Positions 51,579-63,139 of a DNA stretch of 64,000 nucleotides are shown one piece after another. Source of the stretch: Pelecanus crispus (Eukaryota > Chordata > Aves > Pelecaniformes > Pelecanidae); NCBI RefSeq assembly GCF_030463565.1, contig NC_134655.1:2864372-2928371 (forward strand). The letters are read 5' to 3'. The notes under the pieces are model-generated. The model was given only the letters and a program-made list of their open reading frames with translations, ran no database searches and was not told where the DNA came from. The stretch's first letter is position 1. Every line of letters starts with the position of its first letter. The translations under genes and the position numbers were made by a program.

Positions 51579-51610
51579 AAAAAACAAACAAACAAACAAA
51601 CAAAAAAAAA
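51579..51610. repeat. (AAAC)n microsatellite
   Basis: About six AAAC units followed by A9. Confidence 0.93.
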
Positions 51611-53223
51611 GACCTTCACAATATTCCTATGTTTGTTTAGAAAACACATCCCAGGACAACCTCTCCAAAACACCACCAGTCCTCTGGCAAACAAAAAGAA
51701 GTCAAAGGCAAACTATTTATTGCCAAAACCTCTTCCTTCGTTGTAAAGTACTGTTTAATTTTATCCCTTAGGCATCTATTATCTCATAGCCCATATTATT
51801 TTTCCAGCTATTACTGCTTAATTTTCCCCATCCAAAAAGTACGTACAGACACAAGCCAATTTCCGTCTTGGCATAATTGTTTATGAGAAACAAACAGCTG
51901 TTTCGCTGGGGTCCTAACAAATAGATGGTGAATCGATGCTTCTCGTCTCTTCATTAGCTTCCCGCAAGAAGCCGGCTGCCGTCACGTGTCCTCTGCCGCC
52001 GAGCATCGTCACCCTCCCAGCCGCAGCCGCTAACGAGCGGGGACCCTCGCTGATGGGGGGACCTTGCAGAGGCAGGGGGGAGAAGCCGGAGCCCCTCGTT
52101 TATGAACTCACGCTGCGGTGGAAATAAGGGTCTACGCTGAGCATAAACATTTTTTTTTTTTTTCCTTTCGATAAAAGCTGCTGAATTTTAATCAGAGCGT
52201 AAAATAAAAAGTAAAAACCATGGCTAACGGAAAATGCTTATCAAAATGCTTGGACTGCTTCTCTTTTCCCATTTCTGGTAGAATTTGATCATTTTATCGC
52301 TTGTTGGTTTTACTGGGTTTTTTTACCAGCAGAGCTTCTGTGGGGTCTGAAAGTTTTTTTTTGCAAAATGCTACCGCTGGCTGCGTAAGTAAGCATAGGA
52401 CCTTCTCAGGGTACAAAGTCCGTAACCCTCCTTTTACGGAGACCGTGGCAATGCGGTCGCCTGTGCCGCGGCCAGCATCAGCCGGTGCGGGAGGGAGCGA
52501 GCGCGGAGGTTTGCACAAGAGACCCCAGGAAACAACCTCTGCTTCCCAGGCTGTAGCACGGAGCGGACAAAGAATGGCCAACAAGCTTAGAAACTGAGAT
52601 TTAAAAACCGATTGAAGCGACTAAGGAATAGGCAAAATTGCAGAATATTGTAAAGGCATGCAAGCAGCTCGCCGGAGTTACTAGCAAAAGCTGCGAAAGA
52701 CAAGGTGCGTCTGTGCATCCGCGTGCGTGAGATGGACAGAAAGCCAGGCGCCGATTCTGGTCTGCGTTCCTGCGAGTATTTTCCATGCAGAAGTACGTAA
52801 TTCAGCCTAATTCCAGGTTGGGTTAAACATTTGCTGAACCACTGCTGACATAATTTTCCTTTAACACGCAGCTATTTATGGTGGCGTTGCGGTACTGGGT
52901 GCGTGTGGAATTTACTTTTCGAGTCGTAAAGTGCCCGCACGTCCAAGGGTTCGCCAAGGAGGGGGCAGAAGGGGATTTGTGATAGTGGAGGGGAAAGGGA
53001 AAACGTTTCTTAGGGACCACGCAAGAGCCTCAATGGGCTCGGCACCCGGGTACGGGGCAGAGCATCTCCCACCGTCGACCCCGTCCCAGCAGCCAGCCCC
53101 AGCTGGGAGGTGTTTGGGGACCGAGCCTACGTTGGAGCCGGGGATGGCTGCAGTCTTTTCAGCGCAACTCCTCAGGCCAGCCTGCCACGCACAACGCAGG
53201 AGGCGTTTCTTCTGCTCCTCCTT

Positions 53224-53622
53224 GAGCGGCTGAGGGAGCTGGGGGTGTTTGGTCTGGAGAAGAGGAAGCTGAGGGGTGACCTGATCGCTCTCTACAACTC
53301 CCTGACAGGAGGGTGTTGGGCTCTTCTCCCACGTAGTTAGTGATAGGACGAGAGGAAATGGGCTCAAGCTGCGCCAGGGGAGGTTTAGGTTGGAAATTAG
53401 GAAAAATTTCTTCACGGAAAGGGTGGTCAAGCATTGGAACAGGCTGCCCAGAGAGGTGGGGGAGTCACCATCCCTGGAAGCGTTCAAAAAACGGGCAGAG
53501 GTGGCACTTGGGGACATGGTTCAGTCTAGTCTACCCTTGATTGGTTTAGTGTGGACTTGGTAGTGTAGGTTAATGGTTGGACTGGATGATCTTAAAGGGC
53601 TTTTCCAACCAAAACGATTCCT
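53224..53622 (+). mobile_element. CR1 LINE, 5'-truncated (about 400 bp)
   Basis: Plus-strand CR1 3' end, closely related to the copies at 33.2 and 58.7 kb. It starts in the ORF2 part encoding an [24 protein letters not shown] segment. Compared with the 58.7 kb copy it lacks the 'gggcagtgagggggg' piece after CTGACAGGAGG, a small deletion that shifts the ORF2 frame. The tail is degenerate (GATTCCTTCATT). Confidence 0.95.
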
Positions 53623-54156
53623 TCATTTTCATACTTTACTCACGCTTCCGACAAAAGGCATCGCTAATGTTTTCCTTTCTGTTACCTGTCCTGGCTTTAG
53701 GTGCTCAATTAAAAAAAAAAAAAGAAAAAGCTCCAGAAGCAGTTGCAAGCATCAGTGCTTTGCAACGCTCCCGTCTTGTCCAGTGGGTGTTACCGCAGCA
53801 AATAGAAATTGCAAGCAGAGGCCGAACGGCAATGAGTCAGGAAGGCAGAAAGGCGTGAAAACAAAATAAATGGAAAGGCAATAAACCCGCAATATTTCAC
53901 CATCGGTACTGAGTTCCTGGGTAACCTCCATCTATCAGCGTTATCAGCGCCCGGGAGCTCACCGGAGCTGTATGTACAGTACGTTAGCGACACTGGCAGA
54001 GAAGAGGCGGTGGCCACACGGGCACATCACCGTGCCACGGGCCGAGGCCACCACGAGCCACGGTAAGGGCAAGGGCCATCCGCCGGCTCCAGCACCTCGG
54101 GATCCTCCTCCAGAACGAAGAGGGAAACGCTCGAGCCTTTACCAGCGCCCCATGTG
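53623..54156. other. Spacer between inverted CR1 copies
   Basis: About 535 bp of unique sequence with an A-rich run near 53709-53722 and an AP-1-type TGAGTCA near 53834. No gene seen. Confidence 0.5.
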
Positions 54157-54285
54157 AATCATAGAATCATGGAATTGTTTAGGTTGGAAAAGACCTTTAA
54201 GATCATCCAGTCCAACCATTAACCTACACTACCAAGTCTACTCTAAGCCAATCAAGGGTAGACTAGACTAAACCATGTCCTGAAA
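54157..54285 (-). mobile_element. CR1 LINE 3'-end fragment (about 130 bp)
   Basis: Plus strand begins AATCATAGAATCATGGAATT (reverse complement of the tail) and continues antisense through the subfamily's specific 3' sequence (CCAATCAAGGGTAGACTAGA). It ends at about 54280 with ACCATGTCC. It belongs to the same subfamily as the 53.2 kb copy and lies about 535 bp away in inverted orientation. Confidence 0.94.
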
Positions 54286-55417
54286 CCATGTCCGTGAAGC
54301 AGAGGAGAAACCTGACGGGGCAATCCCAGGCACCAAGACGCCCTGGTCCAGAAAAGGGATCGATCCTGGAAAGGGATCGATGATGGATGCACGTGCTGAA
54401 GCGCTGTCCTGCTCGGGGAGCCTGGCTACAAAGGAGGAAAAAGGCTCACGCGTCTTGCGTCTGATCCAGCAGCAAACCAGGTGTACTGCTCAAGGAACAG
54501 AAACCTTAGAAATACGTTTAAAATGGAAAGTTGTTCCCTGTAAAAAGCTGGAAAATTACTTACCCTTAAATTATATTCAAGGACTGGAATTAGAGAAAGG
54601 AGACCCTTTTCCAGTCACCCCCAAAACACACCAGTGCCCCTCCATTTCCCCATTTCTCACGCAGGCACAAAGCGTAGCAGCTCCCCTTTGGGGTAATGAT
54701 GGGCAAGCCCCCCTTCTCCGTGTCTGTATCTACAAAAGATCACAAAAACACTGCTGGGAACCGGAGGATGGGGACTGCTTCAAGCCTTCATTTTCCGGAG
54801 CACCAAGTACAAAATGCTGGTCCCCTTTTAGAAGCAACCACTTATTTTTCGCTCCTGGGCAAAACTGGCCTCGAGAGCTGCCCGCAGCTCCTGCCCATCG
54901 CTGCCCACCCCTGGCGCCGTCCCCGCCACGGCGGCGGGAGACCCAGCCACGCTTCCAGCGCAAAAAGCAGTCGCCTACAGGCTTTGCCTGCACGTCGGGC
55001 TGACGGCGTTACACAGAGAGCTGGCACCCCCCCAAAAAAACCGGGGCCCCGCGTCCCCCTCAGCGACCTGCGGCTTGGACACGGGTTGGGGCCCCCTGCC
55101 CAGGCTGCGAATAAAAAAAAAGAAAAAAAAAAAAAAAAACCACCGCTCTCTCCCCAAAAAGCAGCTAATTCCCCATTAGCGTTGCAGAAAACTCAGGCAG
55201 CCAGCAAGAAGAAAGCTTTTTAAAGAGATATAAAAACAGGATTTTTGTATTGAAACACACGCCACAGATGGTGGAGCAGACGAGGATTAATTCATGAATC
55301 ATATTTCTTAAATGATACAATCTCTCTTTTCACTTCCACACTTTCCCTTTTTGACTCAGAAGCAGGGATTTAAGATGCCCTTCCCAGATATGAATTTTGC
55401 ATGAACAAACATTGCAG

Positions 55418-55421
<4 letters not shown>

Positions 55422-55450
<29 letters not shown>
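55422..55450. repeat. Poly-A run (A29)
   Basis: A long uninterrupted A run; no target duplication or retroelement body was recognised on its 5' side. Confidence 0.95.
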
Positions 55451-55452
<2 letters not shown>

Positions 55453-56574
55453 AAAAGCAGCAATAAACCAGAAAACCCAGATGTTTAAAGCTAAGTTCTC
55501 AAATGTAAGTGAATGCATATCCTGTCCATCTACGAAAGAACATGCGTGGAAATGCAATATATGCAGGCACAGATCTGGGACTAGGGTGGGAAAACGCATT
55601 CCCTAACATTTGGAGATTACTAATGCTTCAGCCAGGGTTCTGGATTTCACAAGAGCTGATTTTATATCTCCTCCTCTCTTATTCGCCACCCTCGCAGCAA
55701 AAGACAAGCCTGAAGGCAAACATTTCCACCGAGCGGCCTTCCTCGCTCTGCTGTTCGGGTTGGTCCCTCCTCCAGCCCCCATCAACGCTTTCCTTCGGAA
55801 AATCCTGGCGCGGGCGCCGCCAGGTTGCTCTCCAGGAAAAGCTCGCGGAGCCTACAAAACCAAGGGGACGGCAGAAAGCAAGAGCAAGCCAAAACATCCT
55901 GCACCACGCAAAGAGATCAACCGCAGCTCGCTACCCTAGCCGAGGAATGCCGTTAAGTGGGAAAAAAGAGAAGGAAACGACAAAAGAGCTCTTCAGCAGC
56001 GGGAGACGCCGAACTCCCAGCTCCTTCTCAACTGGGAAGCTCCTTCAGAGCAGCCAAAGCCACGCCAAGCCCGCGGCCACGCGCCCGCGCAGAGCCATCA
56101 CTCTCACCAGGCGCGAGCGCAGATCGAACCGGGGCGAGAAGAGCGAGCACCGACGTTCCGAACTCCCAGCGCGCTGCCCTTCGGGGCACTTTCTCACCTG
56201 CAAAAGGTGCTGCTATACTTTTCTTTCATCACCAAATCAGCATTTCAGACATTTTTTTCCACTTGGCACATAAAGCAGCTGTGCGTATGCTTAACAGCCT
56301 CTTTATACAGCCTTGCGCTTCTTATTGTAGCTTTACACACGAAGCTTCAAGTTAGAATAAGGGTGAAAAAAATTACTTACCCTTAAATTATTTCAACCTT
56401 TCCCTGCTTTGTGTATGATGTGGGCTTCTCTTTTGGTTACTATTTCCAGATTTGGTCTTTGGGTAGGTGAATGGAAGAGGAGAATGAAAGGAGTTGTATT
56501 TGATGACGATGGAGACTGTAAAATAAAGAGAAGCACTTTAGTGCAGAGCAGTCCTCTCTATACATACATATCAG

Positions 56575-56593
56575 ATTAAATTAAATTAAATTA
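56575..56593. repeat. (ATTAA)n microsatellite
   Basis: Almost four ATTAA units, a pentanucleotide repeat. Confidence 0.85.
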
Positions 56594-58149
56594 GTGACAC
56601 CTACATAAATGCTTCCTACTGTTTTTACGCACACATACAAATATCACAACCGTCAAGGAGAATGCAGCTGTCAGTGATACGGCGCCGTGGGGGGAAAGAG
56701 CAATTTCTAAAATGCAAGGGGAAAAAAAAAAACCAAACCTCTCGCATAACCAGCAGCATTTGAAGAGCAGCGAAGCGGCTGCCACTGGCTGGCAGGAGGG
56801 CAGGCAGGCCAGGAGGCAGCTGCCCGAAGGGGGCTGCCTGCAAAACCGAAACGGGCTTGAGCAGAGGACAGTGCGGAAGGGGCACGGGTGGCAAACCGGC
56901 AGCAACGAAACCTGGCAAACGCTCTTTTGCTTCCGAAAATATTACATCAGCTCGGCTGCTTCTGAGAAAGCGAGGAAGGAGCCGAGAGTTTTGGGAAACA
57001 CAATTCACCCGTACCCTGTAACGATGAAAGGACTCCTAGCACAGGAAGGAATTAATAATTTGGCCACCGTACCAGCCAGTACCCCCCTAAAAACCAGATT
57101 AATCTCCCACCATCTGCTTTAATAGCAGAATTTCTGCTAAGTGGTTTTCCCCTACACAGACCCACATCTCCATGTAAACACACAAACAAACCATTTGGCT
57201 TCCCGCAGTCACGGGGTACGCAGCTGCTCGGAGAAGGGCTCGGTGCCTTTGACGCAATGCCAAGGCTGAATTCCTGCCATCCCATTTACTCCTACACCTC
57301 TCCCCCCGCCAACTCCGCGCCCCGCTCCCGTGCAGAGTCTTTAAGGCTGCCAACTCATCAGGTGAAGCGCCTTGGGCTACCTCCCCTCCGCTCACCTCCC
57401 CAAATTGCCGTCCGTTTAACGTGGCAGGCTGAGATCCTTAAAATATAATTTCATCGCAAGGGACAGAAAAAAACAGAACGAACACGCGAGGAGCCGACTT
57501 CCCCATTGTTATTTTTCTCATGACAACTCGCCCGTCTCCTGTATGCAGCTGGCATCTCCAGCGCCGCGAGCCCCAGCCCGAACACCGGCGGCACCCCAAA
57601 AAGAGCGTATTTACAAAATTAGTTAGAAGATGCCACGCCTGCTAGTTGGGCAAAAAGAAAAAAACAAACCAACCTGAGTCAAGGACTGTCCTTATTTGGT
57701 TGGAAAAGCACAAAGGTCACGGCAAGTAGTATGTAAAAATCCACGCTAATGCTGAAGAGGCATAAACATAACACTGAATAACACTTTTTATAACCGGCTC
57801 GGTATTTAACACTTGCCCAGTGGCCTTTGATAAATCCTCGGCGCTGTAACAAAGGAAGGAAGCTATTCATTGCTATTTAGCAGAATGGGGAAAGTAAAGC
57901 ACAAGGGAATAAAACTGCTCAAGACATCAAGGACCAAGTCAGAAGCAAAAAGCCAGGTCTCCTCATCCAGCTCCTCCGCCGCCGAACGCCCTGCTAGGCT
58001 GCCGTATTTAAATAGAAATACTATTGTTAGCCGTAGGCAATGCAGACTCGTTAACATTTATTTTAGTGTTATAAAATATATTTTTAAATACTTGAAGAAA
58101 TAATCCGAAGGAAGCGCTCAAGCTCTGAGCGTATTTTCAATAGGTCCCG

Positions 58150-58650
58150 GCTTTTCCAGAGGGATTTCAGAGCTCCGGGAAAGACACGGACCGCCTCAGA
58201 GGCTGCAGCGCGGGAGCGCGCGGATACCTCCACCCCACCCAGAAAAGCAGCGCCTGCAAACTCCCTGCCCTCGCTTCTCCTCCCAGATCGTTCGGTAAGA
58301 GGTAAACCTAAAAATGCCGCCGACTTGAATTACTCATGGGCAGCAGAAACCCGAAACTATCATTTCCCGCATGTTTTTAATGCGCGTGGGTGTGTATATG
58401 TGAATAACACTTGGAAACAGAGGAACCCGCTGCCTGCAGAGACACCTCCTCGAGGAGCACGCCAGCAGAACCCTGCCAGCACGCGCAGCTCCGGCGGGAG
58501 CCGCTGCCACGGAGCCAGAGTCAGCGTGCAGGTCCCGGCCAGGCCGCACCTGGTCCCAAAAATCCTCTCCCTGCCCTCGGGAAGAGCAGGCAGCGCGGGC
58601 AGCCCTCACCGGTCCCGTGAGGGTTCTGGGGGCCCGGCTGCGGGGAGCAG
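58150..58650. other. CpG-rich block
   Basis: GC- and CpG-rich, with frames open over about 200 codons on the plus strand that run on into the CR1 copy. The open length comes from composition. It may be an unmethylated regulatory block. Confidence 0.4.
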
Positions 58651-58727
58651 CAGTGGGTGGTGGTTTTTCCAGCCGTATCCGCGAGCGCATCCAGAGAAAA
58701 CCACCGTGCGGAGGGGTGCCGAGCCAC

Positions 58728-59373
58728 AGGGGCAGAAGAATATCCCTGTGTCAGGAATAGCGTGGGCAGCAGGAGCAGGGAGGCGATCGTCCCCCTGTGC
58801 TCGGCGCTGGGGAGGCCGCACCTGGAATGCTGTGGCCAGTTTTGGGCCCCTCAGCACAAGGAGGACATTGAGGGGCTGGAGCGTGTCCAGGGAAGGGCAG
58901 CGGAGCTGGGGAAGGGTCTGGAGCACAGGGCTGGTGGGGAGCGGCTGAGGGAGCTGGGGGTGTTCAGCCTGGAGAAGAGGAGGCTGAGGGGAGACCTCAT
59001 CGCTCTCTACAACTCCCTGACAGGAGGGGGCAGTGAGGGGGGTGTTGGTCTCTTCTCCCAAGTAGTTAGCGATAGGACGAGAGGAAATGGGCTCAAGCTG
59101 CGCCAGGGGAGGTTTAGGTTGGATATTAGGAAAAATTTCTTCACGGAAAGGGTGGTCAAGCATTGGAACAGGCTGCCCAGAGAGGTGGGGGAGTCCCCAT
59201 CCCTGGAAGCGTTCAAAAAACGGGCAGAGGTGGCACTTGGGGACATGGTTCAGTCTGGTCTACCCTTGATTGGTTTAGATTAGACTTGGCAGTGTAGGCT
59301 AATGGTTGGACTGGATGATCTTCAAGGTCTTTTCCAACCTAAACGATTCCATGATTCTACGATTCTAAGATTC
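58728..59373 (+). mobile_element. CR1 LINE, longest copy here (about 645 bp), ORF2 C-terminus still open
   Basis: Plus-strand CR1 from the ORF2 3' part to the tail GATTCCATGATTCTACGATT. One frame stays open from upstream of the element to 59283 and encodes the C-terminal end of the CR1 reverse-transcriptase protein, with the segments [51 protein letters not shown] and [12 protein letters not shown], ending PLIGLD. The reverse-transcriptase catalytic core and the endonuclease are missing through 5' truncation, so it cannot move by itself. The uninterrupted frame and close similarity to the 33.2 kb copy point to a recent insertion. Confidence 0.96.
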
Positions 59374-59724
59374 AACACCGGGAACAGAAACCAGAGGCAC
59401 ACCCCGACATACGGAGCACAGTGCCCTATTTTTGCCAAACCCAAATGTATCAGGAATACAGAGGATGCACTTTATCTTATATATACGCTTTACAAGACAA
59501 CGCCAGTTTTCCATACGACCCAGCCAGTCTTGGGCGCCTCGGACAAAATAAAATGGGAGGAAGCAAAGAGGGAGAAGAAATAGTTTTCTTCCTTTCCGTC
59601 GGCAGAAAAGTTACTGCACAGTTAAGCGTTTTACAGGCTCCCCATAATTTCAGGGCGGTCTTTAACCAACGTTTTGGCGGGGGAAAGGAAGAACCATGAC
59701 AATTTCTGCAGTTTCGGGGTGGGT

Positions 59725-59975
59725 TTGGCACCCGCCCGCCGCAGTTTGCCATCCCGAGCACCCAGGGCCGAGCCGCCAGCCCGCTGCTTCACCCCGGGCA
59801 CGGGGCGGCCGGCTGCAGCACGTCCCGACGGGGCTGGAGGAGCCGCCGCTCCAATATTTAAAGGCACTCATCTTTTCCCCCGTGCGCAGACGGAGGGACG
59901 CGCTCCGGAGCCCAGCCACGGCGGTCCCCGGCACTGTGCAGACGGCAGTGGTTTGGTTAGCCGGTGCCGAACGTG
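59725..59975. other. CpG-rich block
   Basis: Dense CpG and high GC over about 250 bp, directly beside an AT-rich block starting near 60.0 kb. It might be a promoter-like or enhancer element; no exon is evident. Confidence 0.45.
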
Positions 59976-60823
59976 ATCTGCACGAGCTACAGCATGCACC
60001 GAGTTCAAAGTCAAAATGAACGTTTGTTCTACGACAAAACGCATCGCAAATGATCCCTAACAAATTTTAACTGTTGGTACAGTCAGATAAGAGCACACTA
60101 GCATATATCATACCCTGTTGTTATCGCAAGCCCTGTGCCGCTAAACATGAGTGGCAATGCAGGGAGATCTATATTTTGTATTTCAGTATAAATTACAGAG
60201 CAGCACAATAGACCTGAAGAGGCAGCTCCGCTCTTTCCTGCATCGCTTCCTTCACGTTTTTAAGTCCATTAAATTTCTTCCCGTTTAGGGGCTTTATTTT
60301 GGTTCCTCGCTGCATAAAATTGTTCCACGTTCGCCAAGCGGCGAAGCCGAATAAATAATCACAAAACTTCCCCGCAAAAACTCCGAGAGCTGTTGTGTAA
60401 AGCAGAGAGGGTATCAGCAGATAGAGACAACTCGGAGGCAACCTGAGGTTTGGTATTCTGTGTCAGCTTGACACACAGGGGAAATAACCCTTTAATCCAG
60501 TGCAGCGTATTTCATTTACTGTAGTGTTATCCAGTTCGAAGATGTTATGAAAGGAATCCCCAGAGAGACTTAAGACTTCAAAACCAGCCCGAGTTTGAAC
60601 TTAATTCCACCGTTGCAAAAGGCTGTAGCCGTGGAAGATGACCTTTTCCATACCTTGCATGCCAGGAGCCATTCTGCCTCATAATGTCACGCCAAATTAG
60701 AATATTCTCTTTTTGTTTTACTCGGGATTTTGTTTTGTCTTTTCTTTTTTAATTAAAAGCATCTGTCACTATTAATGAAGAAAAAAAGAAAGAAAATCAA
60801 TAACACAAACAGATTAAAAATGG

Positions 60824-60831
60824 TGACGTCA
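60824..60831 (+). promoter_or_regulatory. Perfect cAMP response element TGACGTCA
   Basis: Full palindromic CRE, the CREB/ATF binding site, within an AT-rich stretch. CpG-containing 8-mers are rare in vertebrate DNA outside functional sites, which raises its interest, but there is no other proof of function. Confidence 0.45.
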
Positions 60832-61102
60832 AGAGAGATGGGGAGAGCCAAAAAAAAGGGGTAATTAACAGAGGGACTTTCCTCTCCGTGTGAGCTCGGC
60901 ACCAGAGCCCGGGTCAGAACCGAACGAGCGCCGGCGCGTTCTCCTGCCGCTCATCGCCCAGCGCAGCAGGAGCTTGGGTGGTCTCTCCTCTTCTCACACA
61001 GGAAAGGAGAGGGGAAAGATACCTAAGATACCTTTAAAGTGGGGGTCTCAAAGTCGCTCAGGTCTTGCCAAGGTTATCCTGAATAAAAGTTGAGATATAT
61101 TT

Positions 61103-61126
61103 AAAAAAAAAAAAAAAAAAAAAAAA
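61103..61126. repeat. Poly-A run (A24)
   Basis: An uninterrupted A run following GATATATTT; low complexity. Confidence 0.95.
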
Positions 61127-61369
61127 GAGACCGTAACTCCATGTCAGTGAAACAGAAGCTGGTGGAACTCCCTGGGACGGCAGGGATGAAGGCGCACGGT
61201 CCGATCGTCAGCCAGCTGCAGGAGCTTCACTGTCCAAGGGGTGTTTTTAAGCAATCCTGCAGGAAGCTTGTTAAACAAGTTACGGAAATCCCAGTTCAGG
61301 TTGTTCTCTAGCGTTGATCCCGTCCGTGGACTTTAGTCTTTTGAGGTGAACAATAAAAGGCCAGTTTTC

Positions 61370-61830
61370 ACTCGCTGCATCTTACAATGCGGATTGTGAA
61401 TGTAATTAAATGTAAATTTATATTTTCCAAAAATATGTTTCCCCCACAAAATTCTAAGTTAATTACAAAATGCCTTCATAATGTGAAATTATTTAGCCTG
61501 TTAAAGCAGTACAAACAGCTTTATTGTATCATTAATAGTTAGAAATGTTCAGTCAGCACAGTTGAAAAAAATGTAAACGAAATATGTCAGGGATACATTG
61601 CTTTCTACTCTCACTATTTTTTTAATGTCTTATTTCATGGTAGATAAGTGAAAAATCTTTTTACCTGACTTAGTGAGAGGCTCATTTACTCATGCAAATT
61701 TAAAACCAAGTGTCATAATACAATGAAATTATAAAAACATATCAAAAAGGAGTTAGCGAGTCACTAAATTTAGCTCCTAATGGAGTTCAACCTGTCTTAT
61801 ACAGTTGTATGTTAATGGGAAGAGCTACAG
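61370..61830. promoter_or_regulatory. Candidate conserved non-coding element (AT-rich, octamer)
   Basis: About 460 bases of AT-rich but complex sequence, nearly free of CpG and simple repeats, with a perfect POU octamer ATGCAAAT at 61692-61699 and many TAAT homeodomain cores. This texture is typical of deeply conserved developmental enhancers in vertebrates. Conservation is inferred and was not measured. Confidence 0.35.
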
Positions 61831-62295
61831 TGCTCTGTAAACATCAGAGCACAGCTTAGAAACCAGCACACGCGCACGGGGTTTCTGGAGGAAGCCCTTC
61901 AGGTTTACAGCTTTCCGCACCTTGATCTAAGGGAAACTCGAATTTTGATCCCAGCCAAGGTTATAAGCACGCCTAGCGTGAAATAAATGAAAATGCATCG
62001 CGACGATCTCCGCGCGAGCGCTGGGTTCTGCAGACTCCGGTACCAGTGCAGACCTGGGATGATTTGCAGGCTGGGTATTTAACACGCGTAGAGATCTTCT
62101 AAATCCGTACCGAATATTCCGGCTGACAAGGTGCAGTGCTGACTTTGTGGGCTGGAAGATACTTAGCAACTTAAGGGCTTGGCTCGGAATCTGGGTAGAT
62201 CCAGGTAACAGAGAGAAACTGGTGCCTCTGAAATAACGGCAGCAAACCACGTGCCGGGGCAGGAGCAGGATCCCGATCCCGCGTTAGAACTTGGG

Positions 62296-62313
62296 TTTTT
62301 TTTTTTTTTTTTT
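62296..62313. repeat. Poly-T run (T18)
   Basis: An uninterrupted T run; low complexity. Confidence 0.93.
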
Positions 62314-62554
62314 ACTTGCTGATAGTCCAGGGACAGCGTTGACACGGGGTCTTTATTCCCAGAAACAGTCTCTTGTTCCGGGAGTAAGCCAAGAAGATGA
62401 AAGGGTGAGAAGAGAAGGAAAAGGGAGGGCCAAGGTTGAGAAATGACCGCTCCATCTGGTAGACCTCCAATATTCACCCAAACCAAAGCGCCAACTAGGC
62501 ACGGTGGGACGGAGATGCCTCTGCAGAGAAATTGGCTTCAGATGTAGGGAGGCG

Positions 62555-62770
62555 TTTTCCTAGAGACGACGACGTCCACGCCCCTGCTCATCAGACCGGG
62601 CGCAGGTTTGGGTCCCAGCCCCGGGACCCCCCCAGTTCACCGACGGGGCGGCTGCAGCGGAAACCGCGGGCGGGCAGGGAGCGACGCGGCGCCGTGCGAC
62701 CCCCCCCCGCCGGCTGCCACCCGCTCCACCGCAGCCGGAGCGTGGAGATGGGGCCCAACGCCCCACGGAA
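62555..62770. other. CpG-rich block
   Basis: A GC-rich segment with dense CpG and a C10 run at 62700-62709. It has no recognised exon. Confidence 0.45.
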
Positions 62771-63139
62771 GGAAGAAATAAAGGGTGCCCGTGCTTCCTG
62801 ACCTGGCAGAAAATCGTGAAAATAAGACCCCGTAACGAGAAGAGGTAAGGGAACTAATGGGAAAACATCAAATTGTATTAAGGGCTGCGTTAAAGCTTTA
62901 CAACACAGTCTCCAGACACGTCCACTGATATTCCCGAACCCTTATCGATCCACAGGTCAAACCAGAAACAAAAAATATCAATTTTAGAAAATATCACTTG
63001 TTGTGATAGAAAAAAACCCACCCTGTCCCTATGCACAGGTAAACACAGCGACCTTTCCACATGAGAAAAAAAAAAATCTGCCGCAGAGCTGTACTGCAAC
63101 TACAAAATCGCTAACCTGTCCCCGTCCTGTAAAACACGA

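Larger units (their letters stand above)
38571..53223. other. Non-coding, presumed intronic, central part
   Basis: About 14.6 kb without a supportable gene. It alternates between AT-rich blocks (e.g. 38.85-39.40, 42.70-42.96, 43.56-43.80 kb) and CpG-rich blocks (40.98-41.18, 50.16-50.48, 50.94-51.12 kb). The 44.0-45.2 kb part is comparatively CpG-poor. Simple repeats are at 39775-39810, 48358-48400, 50511-50529 and 51579-51610. Several frames of 100-240 codons are open in the GC-rich blocks, but none shows a recognisable domain. Confidence 0.45.
54286..58727. other. Non-coding, presumed intronic
   Basis: About 4.4 kb without a supportable gene. It contains poly-A tracts at 55108-55139 and 55422-55450, an (ATTAA)n run at 56575-56593, and CpG-rich blocks at about 55.74-56.19 kb and 58.15-58.65 kb. 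Overlapping frames up to 254 codons are open in the GC-rich parts but resemble no family I know. Confidence 0.45.

Noticed and set aside
51033-51746. 237-codon plus-strand open frame
   Set aside because: Runs through a CpG-rich block and an (AAAC)n repeat (poly Lys/Gln/Thr); no family resemblance.
53110-53540. Open frames with [10 protein letters not shown] or VVKHWNRL motifs as host genes
   Set aside because: They are remnants of CR1 ORF2, a retrotransposon, not host proteins.
55509-56273. 254-codon plus-strand open frame
   Set aside because: Basic, Ser/Arg-rich translation of a CpG-rich block with no domain; overlapping frames are open on both strands, as expected from composition.
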